The notes below the pieces were generated by a model. It was not told where the DNA came from, ran no database searches, and saw nothing but the letters and a program-made list of their open reading frames with translations. From contig JAMPIT010000549.1 in assembly GCA_026261815.1 (NCBI GenBank), forward strand, positions 124,001 through 188,000: 64,000 bases of DNA. Direction: 5' to 3'. The first letter of the stretch is position 1, and every line of letters begins with the position of its first letter. Source of the DNA: Monarcha castaneiventris obscurior (lineage: Eukaryota; Chordata; Aves; Passeriformes; Monarchidae). This document shows positions 48,850 to 59,557 of the stretch, in pieces. Position numbers and translations under genes: made by a program.

Positions 48850-51727
48850 TATTATAATGAAATTATCTAAAGTCTAGCTAAAATTCTAACTGAATTATGG
48901 CTGTACTGTCTGCTACTGGGGTCCGCAGCCAAAGTTTCCAGATCTGTAATTTGTAGTTCATGGTATTGGCCAAAACACAGGGATCTGAACACACCCTGTT
49001 TGGTATTTGTCTCAGAATATTTTGGGAATAATAATTTCTATTTTTAGAATAAGGTGGAGTCGTTCTGCACTGATGGGCTTCTACACAGTAATTTTCAAAA
49101 CACTGCATTGCACAGAGCCAGAGCAGCAGCCCCATATAAATTAGAAGTTCATCAAATCAGGATATAATTAATACTACTTTGCCTTGGAGCCAAATATTAG
49201 CATCCTAATTTATTACAGCATAGCAGCACTTTGTAAATGTTATGGCAAAGCCAGACACAATGAGGAGATATTTCAAATACTTGCGTGAGCAGTGGAACAA
49301 CCAGAGGAGCAAAGGGGTGTGAGGGTGCACCCAAGGGGCAGCTGGGAAACAAGCAGCTATGAGATAAAGAACAAGACAAGCAAAGAGGCAGAACATCCCA
49401 CCCGGTACCCAAGAGACCGAGCTGCCAAAAGAAAACATAACATAACCAGTGAAAGGAGTAGTCAATGCACCACTTTAGGAGGGATAAAAGCATGAATGAC
49501 ATAAAAAGATCAGGGAGTGAGGGAGGAGAAATCCAGCAGCCTGTTGCAATTTTGACTCCTCCGTCCAAGAGGTCTCAAGCCTCATCACCTTGACCTCCAG
49601 CACTGACTCCAACCAGGACTGTCGGGCCCTGTGCTGCCCAGCCCGGCTGAGTGGTGTTGGGGTTGTGAGGGTTAAAGAGTAACAGCTTTCTTTGCACAGT
49701 GATGTTGATTAATAGCTCTAAGTACTGGTAATTAGTACAAGTAAGAACTAACCAGTCAAACTGAATGTGAAGTAAATCATTGAATTCTAAATTTTTTAAA
49801 GTTTAAAGTTGGCCTGAGCTCTTGGTTCTCTCAGCACACTGTAGTGCTCCAAAACCACTGATCTTCCTTCCTCCTCAGACCAAATCTTTTTATCCTATAA
49901 AGCAATCAGGATGATCAGGCCTGGTTTATCTTTAGCAAACTTGGTAAGTCCTTGTTGGCTGTTCCCAGTCGCCTTCTTCTCTGCCTTGTGTCCAGAAACA
50001 TCTCCATGAGGATTTGCTCCTTGATTTGCCAGGGACCAAGGTGAGAGTGACCCTCTCACAGCTCCCTGAATGTCCTTTTGGCCCATTTTAAAGGTGGCTC
50101 TAACTCTTCCTTCTCTTCACTGGTGGGACACCTCCCCTGATCTTCCCAGCCTATCAAAGGTGACAATGAATGGTATTGAAAGGACAACTTCCAGGTCTCC
50201 CACTGACCCCAGATGCAGCCCAGTGGGTCCCACTGACTTCCACAGTTCAAGATATCTCAAGGAAACCCCAAGTCTGTCCCCATCCACTGCTACTAAATCT
50301 TCCCCCTGAACTCCTTCACCAGACTCAGGGGTCTGAGAGACCTTTCTGGTCCTGGCTGAAGGCAAAGGAGGTGCTGAACACCATGTCTGCATCCCCTGTC
50401 ACCAAATCCTCTCACACCACATTTAATTCTCCTTGGATATGGTAACACTGCACTCTGGAATTCCTGATGAGATTCAGGAACAGAATTAAAGCAGAAAAAT
50501 AACAGTACGATCCAAGCTTTCAAGGAGTCTTTCAAAACCTGCTCAAATATGAAAATACTGGATTTTTTTGTCACTCGAGTCTCCTAGAAAGTTTGCAGAA
50601 GTAGTGTCCTACTTAGGAATTCAGGAACTGCAGATTCATGGGTTCGTGATAATCAGAGTCTGGGGTCTCCTGCTCTGACTTGCATAAAATAGAAATTCCA
50701 GGGAAAGTCCACTTGTGCTAATCCAGCACATTCGTCCTTCAGAATGGACAGTCCCTTCTCCTTCATCTCTTGGCTGCCACTTCCCTCTCTGACCTTTTGC
50801 TTGGAGTTGATTCAGTTTGATAACCCCATGATTTAATTTTGCCAGGTCAGGTTTTATTTTTTACCAGTCCAGCAAGTTGTACTGATTGTGCAGGTTGTTG
50901 CTGACATAGAGGGGAAAGTAACAGGAAAGAAACTCCCACTTATGAAGTAATAAATAGTGGGATGGACAAAGCTAGTGTGTAGTGTCCCGAATTTCATCTC
51001 AAAATTCAACAGACACACTCCAGCACCTCGCAAAAAATTGCAAGGAATTTGTATGAATCATAATTGTTGGTAAATCCCATTATTTCATCCATGTTAACTG
51101 ATCTCCAATTAATTGTCAGCCAGCTGCTTAGAAAGGTCACAAGCAGACGAGATGCAAAAGCCACGTGAGGCTTCCCAGTGACGTTTCACGGCACCTTGAT
51201 AAATATTGCAGCTGCCAGCTCAAAATGCTCGTTGCATTGTAAACACTGCTGAATCATTTATTAAAAACGAATAAATGAAGCCGATAGACTTTTCTGCTGC
51301 ATTAGGCAGCCCTTGTCTGTGCCACTGAGGATTCTGCAGCAATCACACAGGGCTTCTTCACTCGTTGCTTTTTCTTCCCTCCCCTCTCTGTACTTGTCGA
51401 AGTTATTATTCCTTGGTGTCACCACTGTCCCTCCTGGCTCAGTGCATGTCCTCTGCTTTTGCTTTTAATTGGATTCTTACCATGGTAGGGTCTTCTGAAT
51501 GCAACCCTATGGTACAGTCCACGCAATTTGTAACATCCATTTTGTCCCATGGCGAAATTGGAAGGAGCAGGATAAACGCCCACTCACCCAAGTGAATGTC
51601 TGCTCTGGCACTGAGAAAATCTGGGGTTTAATTTTCTGCCCCCCGTGGAGTTGGGTTGTGTGACTTTGGCACATCCCTTAGGGCACAGCAGACTTTACAA
51701 CCTGGAGTAGCACTACTTACCCAGTGA
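48850..51727. other. Mostly single-copy DNA; possible decayed LTR at 49280-49690
   Basis: No gene is established. The interval 49280-49690 is richer in GC and contains a TATA-like 'gagggataaaagcatgaat' with G-rich sequence after it, which could be the remains of an old LTR promoter; borders and target duplication are not found. Frames around 50056-50574 on both strands are compositional. Confidence 0.35.
51080..51310. promoter_or_regulatory. Candidate conserved non-coding element
   Basis: Repeat-free DNA with a dense set of recognisable sites: 'ccaattaattgtca', 'aaaggtcacaag', 'agccacgtgagg', 'agtgacgtttcacg', 'tgataaatattgc' and 'aaaacgaataaatgaag', with several CpGs kept. These resemble homeodomain, nuclear-receptor half-site, E-box, CRE-like and forkhead words. 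Function is inferred only. Confidence 0.3.
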
Positions 51728-52004
51728 ATGGCTTCAAAATGACAATGAGCAGGGATAGATGGGATATTAGGAAGGAATATTAGGAAGGAATTGTTCCCTG
51801 TGAGGGTGGGCAGGCCCTGGCACAGAGTGCCCAGAGAAGCTGTGGCTGCCCCTGGATCCCTGGAAGTGTCCAAGGCCAGGTTGGACGGGGCTTGGAGCCA
51901 CCTGGGCTAGTGGAAGGTGTCCCTGCCCATGGCAGGGGGTGGCACTGAAAGGGCTTAAAACCAAACTCAACCCCTTCCAACCCAAACCATTCTGGGATTT
52001 TGTG
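51728..52004 (+). mobile_element. CR1 LINE 3' end, sense (about 277 bp)
   Basis: It starts at 'atggcttcaaaatgacaat', goes through 'agatgggatattaggaagg', 'ggcacagagtgcccagaga', 'gtccaaggccaggttggac' and 'cctgcccatggcagggggt' and closes on 'ccattctgggattttgtga'. Inside it a 13-bp unit, attaggaaggaat, is duplicated in tandem (51766-51778 and 51779-51791), a copy-specific event. Confidence 0.94.
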
Positions 52005-53589
52005 AAACTCAGTTGCTACCCCTACACATAGAGCTGAGGAAAGCTCTGCCTACTTCCTACCCATGTGGACAGATGGATCTGTTTTCACTTTCACATTACT
52101 ACAAAAATGTGAATCCATTAGAAACAAACATATTTTTGTCAAAGATTTCAGGGTTTTGGTAAGTTCCGCTACTGGCCACCTCAGAAATTCTTGAGCACTG
52201 GCAGCTACTGGGTCAAACACCACCGAATATTATTGTGCATCGGAGAAAGGTTCTTATAAAGACCTAAAATTTGGCTCCTGAACCCCTCTGAGTCATTTGA
52301 AAATGTGAACCAGTTACTGGTGTAGCTCCATGTGCTTGCTTAGAAGTCATTTACATCAAATATTTTGAAGGAATATCTGGGAAAACCTACAAAGCGCTAA
52401 AAACTTGGGAGTGGATTGAGCAGCAAAGATTTGTGGTTTGCTGCATAATTTGCTGCACTGCTCTCTAACTGAGAGCCAGGTTTGCTTCCAGAGGTGATTA
52501 AATAACAAATGACACTGGACTAATTAGAAGATTCTGCCATCTAGTGACTCGAGCAGCTACGTGGAGCTTTTGCACGACCCTTCAGCTGAGGTTTGAGGAC
52601 ATCCTTGTGGGCTCAGAGCAGCGGCTGGCTCTGATGATCAAAACCCAGGTTCTCCTCTCAGTACACAGCATTAATTTTCCTATCTGGCACTCATTTGGTG
52701 TCTCTCCAGCATTTGTCTGCTGCAATTGCTGGCAGTATCTTTATTTATTTATTTTTGTCTCCATAATAAGTCTCTGGAAAACAACCAACATCTCTCTGCT
52801 GTACCTTTATCTTTAACCTGTCTCGCTTTTTGTTTTAAAATGTCACTTTTCTAGGACAGCTGCTGACAGACAGGTACCAATGTGATACTAATAACATAAC
52901 TATATGGCTGGAACATGTTATTTTTCCCTCATGTTGAGTTCAAATAAGACATTAGATGACAGGTGCTTTTGGATGATCACTTACTCTCCATTTACAGCAC
53001 TTTTTGGCTGTGATGTTTCTCATGGCTGTGTTGTCTAAAAACTGAAAATTTCTCTGAAATTATTTTCCAACTCTGATCTTAGTATTTCTTCCCTTCAAAG
53101 TCCTCCTCACCACACCCCCATTTCGGGCTTAAAAATCAGCCATGCCAACACCAAATTTGTTTCTTCAATGAGAAGTTGGAGCAATTTCCTCCTTGGAGAT
53201 ATTTCTTATTTTGCTCTTGTAGGTCTTAGGAAAATGGAATTTGATCAATGTTTTCTGTTAAATGGAAACAGCTGAGAGACCAAACCTGCATTTTATAAAT
53301 TGTCGAATAAAATTGGTAGTAAAAGGTGCTTCTATTTCTGCAGTATTTTTAAATATCATCCAAATTTATCATTAGAATAACAGAAAAGTATTTTGGAAAA
53401 CCTTGGCAACTTCATTTCTTAAATACATTGGTTGCTAAAATGAAGTCATGGAAATTATGTCTCACATCACTCGCAGAATCTTGCTAGTTGGATTATCTTA
53501 TTTGTTTATGACAAATAGATCTCAGCCTTTGGAACATATGGAGGAATAGGATGTCATTTAAACTGACTTCAATACTGGATTTGCAGGGG
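52005..53589. other. Single-copy DNA, no gene recognised
   Basis: AT-rich sequence. The 90-codon frame at 52544-52816 becomes hydrophobic and T-rich towards its end and has no supporting context. Confidence 0.5.
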
Positions 53590-53730
53590 TCAGAGGATCA
53601 GAGGATTCCAGAGAGGTTTGGGTTGGAAGGGATCCTGAAGTCCATCCCATTCCACCCCCTGCCATGGCCAGGGTCACCTTCCACTGTCCCAGGCTGCTCC
53701 AAGTCCCATCCAACCTGGCCCTGAAGCTTC
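53590..53730 (-). mobile_element. CR1 LINE 3' end, antisense
   Basis: On the + strand 'cagaggatcagaggattcc', 'tttgggttggaagggatcc', 'ccaccccctgccatggcca' and 'catccaacctggccctgaa' are present. It faces the sense copy that begins at 53977. Confidence 0.9.
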
Positions 53731-53976
53731 TTGTTCAAGCTTCATATTGAACAGGGACACTGAAATCTTGTGAGTTTGCAACTTTTCTGCCTAAAGAAGC
53801 CCAAATCAGGAGCTCAGGTCAGCCTCGGAGTCCATTTTCACAACAAAAGAGGAACAGACCTGGGCATTACTGGAGGGGAAAAATGGTTCTTGTATTATTT
53901 TCATATTGTTATCCAAAGCACTTTTGTGAGATGGATTTCCAGGAAAAAGCCTGTGGCTCATTGCAATTGTATCATT

Positions 53977-54200
53977 TCATGCTGGACACCAGGAGGAATT
54001 TCCCCATGGAAAGGGAGGTCAGGCCTTGGCAGGGGCTGCCCAGGGAGGTTGGGAGTCCCCACTCCTGGAGGTGTCCAAGGAAGGCCTGGATGTGGCACTC
54101 AGTGCTCTGGGCTGGTGACAAGGTGGGGATCAGGCACAGCTTGGACTCCATGGTCCTGGAGGGCTTTTCCAACCTCAGTGATTCTGGGATTCTGGGATTT
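53977..54200 (+). mobile_element. CR1 LINE 3' end, sense, divergent subtype
   Basis: Sequence 'catgctggacaccaggagg', 'ggcaggggctgcccaggga', 'gtccaaggaaggcctggat', 'cagcttggactccatggtc' and 'cttttccaacctcagtgat', then 'tctgggattctgggatttt', belongs to the subtype with 'ggtcttttccaacct' at the end. A 163-codon frame over it (53770-54261) is a by-product. Confidence 0.88.
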
Positions 54201-55137
54201 TGATACACCTTTGACACAGCAATGCTGGGCAGTTGGTTCTAATCCATCATGCTTGAGCTGAAGCAGCTGGCTGTGGTGAATATGTGTTCTGGTGCTGCTG
54301 GAGGTCTATCAAAATAAAAAAGCATCCTCAAAAAGAGTGCAAATCAGATTTGTATTTAGCCAGATACCCTGAAAAAAAAAAAAGATGGAAAAAAGAGTCC
54401 TGATTTGAATCAAGCATTTTAACCTGGGTCTTTTGCTGAAAGGAAAGTCAAAGAACACCCTCGGAATTAGAAATAGATGTTGATTTCTGGAGGACTGTGC
54501 ATATATTGCTATTGCTTGTTTTGCCAAGAGCTGACCCTGCTCCTGGAAATCTTTGGTTGTGATGGCTTTAAAAGTGCACCAGTGTGCAAGCAGCAGTGGT
54601 GCTGCAGCAGATTCCCTCATGGTATTATTCAGACATTTATTCCAGAAACTGAATACTGAAGAGCAATAAAAAATATCTCGTCTGGGTCCCAGAAGTGATG
54701 AAGTGGCAACTTGCATGGGGAAAATAACAGAAGGCAATGACAGCATCCTGCAGCTGCTGAGCCTTGGAATGAGACTTTCTGGCCCACTCAGGAGTTGTTT
54801 ATCAATGGTAGTGCTGAGGTTTTCAGAGAGTAAAGTGCAGCACCTGAGGAAAAAAACCCATTCTTGAATACCCAGGTGCTGTGCTGGGTTTGGCTGGACT
54901 CAGGAATCCTGTCCTGAGTGAGCACCAGAACAGATGGAGCTCGGAGTCATGGACTAAATTAATTCAACAGGCGTTGTGTGGTCAGTTTATGGACATATTG
55001 CAGGAGCGGGCTGTAAACTAAGGGAGTGATGTCTGTGCGTTAGTAGTAAAGAACAGAAGGGTGAGGGGGGCAAAGGACTTGAATTGAGCAGAGTGGGACC
55101 TGAGTGTGACATAAATGGTGGGGAATGAGGGGTAGAA
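54201..55137. other. Single-copy DNA
   Basis: No gene is recognised. The 145-codon minus-strand frame 54309-54746 has F-rich low-complexity segments and no splice context. Confidence 0.5.
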
Positions 55138-55636
55138 TGGACTGGGTTTGGGCTGGGCTGGGGTTAATTTTCTTCCCAGGGGCTGCTTTAGGGCTGTGTT
55201 TGGGTTAGTGCTGAACACAGGGCTGATAACACAGAGATGGTTTTGCTCTTGCTGAGCTCACCCTGAGCCAAGGCCTTGCTGCCCCTCCGATGCTGACCCC
55301 AGGGATATCCCAGCCGTGTCACTCCATGCTCTGGATACCCGGTGGGGGGAAGAAGGAGGAAGGGGGGACATTTGGAGGGATGGTTTTTGTCTCCCCAGGT
55401 CACCGCTCCGTGGGATGGGGCCCTGCTCTCCTGGAGGTGCTGAGCACCTGCCCAGCCCAGGCAAGGGCTGAAGGAACTCCTTGGTTTGCTTTGCTTGTCT
55501 GGTGGTTTCTGCTTTCCCTGTTGAACTGCCTTTGTCTCCACCCACTCCAGGCTTCACCCTCGCGATTCTCTTCCCGATCCCGCTGGTGGGGAGTGACCCA
55601 GGGGCTGTGAGGGGCTGCCTGGGTTAAACCAGGACA
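55138..55636 (+). mobile_element. Solo endogenous-retrovirus LTR, about 499 bp, second family
   Basis: The left end 'tggactgggtttgggctgg' with 'ggttaattttcttcccagg' and 'gggctgataacacagagat' follows the start of a common avian LTR family whose consensus begins TGTCCTGGTTT. The right end 'gatcccgctggtggggagt' with 'gcctgggttaaaccaggac' and a final ACA follows its 3' end. The family assignment is from memory of the motif pattern. The first bases are mutated and a clear target-site duplication is not visible (AATG appears on both sides, shifted), so the copy looks older than the one at 27289. Open frames of up to 117 codons in it are not genes. Confidence 0.75.
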
Positions 55637-57770
55637 AATGTGTGGCTCATGTAGCTCTAAAAGAGCACAGACGGTGAGGTTTTTCTCAAACTCCCCAAAG
55701 CCAAACAGTAAAATTTTCTATATATGATTTGCCAGTGGACTCTGGGACTTCTCACATTGTATTTGTTTTAAAAAGTTGCCTTTCTACATACTTGTAAAAG
55801 TAGACAAGTATAATAATACACAAAATATACATATATAATAATATAACAATGTATCATTATATAATTATTTCTATTATATAATAATTTATAATAATATTAT
55901 AATTTATAATGAAATTCTAATATAACAATATACAAGTATAATAATAAAATACTGGACTTGTTGATTAATAAACAAATGATAAAAACAATATCATAATTAA
56001 TAAAGGAATACTTTGATATTTTAAGGTTTCTCCTCCGATACTGGAATTTCTTTTGCTGACATGTAGTTGCTGCCTCCCCAGTGTTCAAAATGTACAGGGA
56101 TGTGTGTGATGTCTTACACATCCTTCCTCAAAAATCAATTCCTTCTCCCACCCTCAAGTATTAGATGGCAAATATGCTGTGAATGATTCAGTCAAAAGTG
56201 TTTCAGCTTGGTGATGTACAGAGCTATTTGCTCAGTCTGTCCAGCTCGTCTTGCTAATGGTCTTTCCTAATTTTTCTTAGCACTTACAAGCATCAGTTGT
56301 GGAAAACAAAGTGTTGGAAATAGCTCTGTACAATCATGCTTAAATGATCGTGGTTATTTTTCAAATCAACAGAGAAATGTTTAATAAGTGCAGGTCACCT
56401 GTGCAGCGAAATGGAATTTTTTGGGAACAATTCTAATTAGTAAGCTGTCATCTGTTATCAAGTGCAGAACAACCAATATTCCTTAGTTAGACTGTGAAAA
56501 AAAAGTGTTCTTTTTATACTGGAAATGAATGGAGACCTAAATGCTTAATAGTGTGATCATCCAACCTTCTAAAAAGAGGTCATTACACCCATGAAACCAG
56601 AGGTGTTGCAAATATCAGCTCATTCTTGCAGCACTAATAAGAAAAGTTTGTATTAAAAGGGAGAAATACCTTCCAGCTAAATAGAAATCTGAAAATAGTA
56701 AAAAAGTATATATTACATACATGCATTCACTTTTTTTAATTCCATTTTTTAATTTCATATCTTGTCTGGAACTGCCCTTTTCCTGTAGGTTTTACTGTGT
56801 CATCACCCAAAGGGATCTGCCATTCCCATTGAGGAACTGTAACATCAACCCTTTCTGCATCTGCTCCTACATTTGGCATATTCCCACTTGTCCAAGGATT
56901 ATGCCTCCTTAACTCCCTCATCCCTGCTTGTTCCTGGCCCTATTTGTACCCTGCAGAAAAGTCATTTGCACTGGCATCGGCAGTAAATTTTTAAAGACTC
57001 TGGAGCTCTACCTTTCATGTTTTGCTTACATTTCTTTGGCTAAACCACAATTTTCAATTGACATAGAAGTGAAAAGCAACTAGCAATTAGTTGAACAGAG
57101 TATTTATGGCTAAGAGAATGCTGTGGGGTAAGGAATATAATCACAGTGGGATTGAAGGAAGGTTGGAAGTGGGAACACAGGATGGCATGGAGAAGAGCAT
57201 GGGGATGGGGCTCAGACTGACTCTGGAGACCTCAGGTCTACAAAAGGTCAGGAAAAGAAATGCTGATCCAGGAGCTGAGCAAAAACAGGTTTAGAGGTAA
57301 AAAAGTAGGTAAAGATCCTGTACTCAGCATGCTTAGGGCACTCTGCACATCCCAAATTCAGCTGTAATTCAGAATTGCAGGTGAATGAAGGAAGGTCAAG
57401 GAATTGGACATTTTTAGCTTAAAAATGACCCCTGAAGGTGCTTAGAGGGAGGAAGAATATCACATTGCTCCTCATGAAGGACCTGGGGGTGCTGACAACT
57501 TCCAACACTTGTCCTTCTCCCAGTGTGAAATCACCACCTTGGGAGCCAGAGGTGCAGTGCAGGAGTGAGGGTAGGAAGGAAGGCAGGTAGGCAGGACACA
57601 GCCATGCAAAAGAAGGGTAAACAATCATTTTTACAGCTGAAATTGCTTCCTAGGAATTCCTCTTTTTTTCCCTGTTTATGTACCTTGCCCTACAGCATCA
57701 TTAGTCAAAAATATTCTGTTCAACATAGACGAATCCCTCCTCACTTCAATGTACCTTGGATCTGCATCCA
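55637..57770. other. Single-copy DNA with AT-rich low complexity
   Basis: An ATA/AAT-rich stretch lies at 55800-55960. No gene is recognised in the remainder. Confidence 0.5.
55800..55960. repeat. AT-rich low-complexity region
   Basis: Imperfect TAATAATA and TATAAT words dominate, with the word 'acaagtataataata' occurring twice in related form (near 55803 and 55931). Confidence 0.8.
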
Positions 57771-57847
57771 TTCCTTCCTTCCTTCCTTCCTTCCTTCCTT
57801 CCTTCCTTCCTTCCTTCCTTCCTTCCTTCCTTCCTTCCTTCCTTCCT
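57771..57847. repeat. (TTCC)19 tetranucleotide microsatellite
   Basis: Nineteen uninterrupted TTCC units fill about 77 bp. The frames rich in PSFL or GRKE repeats here are artefacts. Confidence 0.97.
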
Positions 57848-59302
57848 TTCTCTAATAGAACTGGCCCAATACAAATTCCTGACAAGGTTTCAGGTGCACC
57901 AGTAATAAATTCCTGACCTGTAGGAGGTTTATTTGATTTCTGATGATAACAAAGGTTTTAAATTTAAAAAAAAAAAAAATGCAGGACTTCTTTTTGAGGA
58001 GTACTGTGAGAAAGCTACAGCAAGCAGTACCAGAGAGGCAGATACCTCCTCAGCTCGGCTTTATTGTCTTTATGATATAGAGTTATATAGTCTTTATTAC
58101 ATTTCAGAGACTTTTTAAGATTCTTTCCCAGCAGTTCAGTCTTACTCTTCAACTTAGAATTTGTATAAAGGGAAAATGAAGCAGTGAAGGAGTAGTTTGT
58201 GCTGCAAGTACTGAGATTTTCAACATTTGTTGCTAACACAACTGAAATGTTCTTTCCACAGGTGGATAATGAAGACAATTTCCATGTTCCAGACATCCTA
58301 TAGATTAAATGGCACTGGTGAGGCTGGAATGAGAGAGGGGAGAGCTGAGAAAAGTTGTTAATATGCAATTCAGAAGGAAATACAGTTATGCATAAAGCAT
58401 TCCTATTCAACTGTGGCTATGAATATACACAACGTGCATATAGAATTGCAAATTTATATATATATATATATAAAAATATATATATATAAAGAAATGAATA
58501 ATTTAGATGCATGAATTAATATTACAGAAGAAAATGATGAGAATCACAGAGTCCCAGCCAGCTGGCATCCCAAGATGTTTAATTAACCCTGCTTGGTTTC
58601 AGAGAACACTCAGAAACAAACAAACCTGCTCAAGTATTGTGCAATATGTGTTTTTCTATGCAGTTGTAGACTAAAAGGAAGGTACATTTTTTCTGTATAT
58701 TCAAGGTATATTGAAGAATGTCAAATAATTGTGACAAAAATTTTTAAAAAAGGGTTTAGAAGTTAGTAAACTGAGGGGTTGCTGATTAGCCAGTAGAAAA
58801 CAGTGATTGCAGTCAGAAATCAGTGAGAGATGCCACTGACATCAAGACTCAGGGACCACAGCAAAACCCTCAGAGACAGAAACTTCCTTCAGTCAGGAGA
58901 GTGGAACTGGAATCAGAAAAATCACCAAGAAAGGAAACAATTTAAAGATGGCTTTGCTAAATGAGAGTTACACATTACAAAATTGACAGGCTTTCCATTA
59001 AAATAGCATGGCTAATTATATCACCCCTATTTTTATTCCATAGCCTCCACTCCCTGAGCTACTCTGTTAAAAGTCCTGGGGAATATTCCTCATCCATTTA
59101 GTGATGGGAGGAATCAAAGAAATTTTAAATATGCTGCCAAGCATGCTAAAATGAGATGAGCTGGATACTGCAGAAGATAAATTAAATTTGAGGATAAAGA
59201 GCTGAAGCAACAACTCATATGTCCCTCAAGCTATTTTGATGATACTTTTGGGCAAAATTATTTGATATTTAGTTTATAGGTTGAAGGAGAATGGTTTAGG
59301 AG
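57848..59302. other. Single-copy DNA with TA repeat
   Basis: No gene is recognised. A TA microsatellite sits at 58454-58489. Confidence 0.5.
58454..58489. repeat. (TA)n microsatellite, interrupted
   Basis: Two TA runs are separated by an 'aaaa' interruption. Confidence 0.9.

Positions 59303-59360
<58 letters not shown>
59303..59360. repeat. (CTAT)14 tetranucleotide microsatellite
   Basis: Fourteen and a half perfect CTAT units; the repeating IYLS frame is an artefact. This motif class is often length-variable in birds. Confidence 0.97.
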
Positions 59361-59361
<1 letters not shown>

Positions 59362-59480
59362 ATCTCCCATCATCTTTTAATCTTCTGCTTTCGTTTTCAT
59401 GCTGATTCTTTGGGTTGGGATGTGTTTCCTCTTCTCAGACACAATTTAAGCTCAAAAATAACAGCAGAAGATAATTTATT

Positions 59481-59557
59481 TCATAGAATCAGAGTGGTTT
59501 GGGTTGGAAGGGACCTTTAGGTCATCTGGTTGCAATCCCCTGCCATAAGTAGGGACA
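59481..59557 (-). mobile_element. CR1 LINE 3' end, antisense (short)
   Basis: On the + strand 'catagaatcagagtggttt', 'gggttggaagggaccttta' and 'gcaatcccctgccataagt' are visible, ending near 'agggacag'. Confidence 0.88.

Noticed and set aside
54309..54746. 145-codon minus-strand frame
   Set aside because: F-rich low-complexity parts and no splice context.
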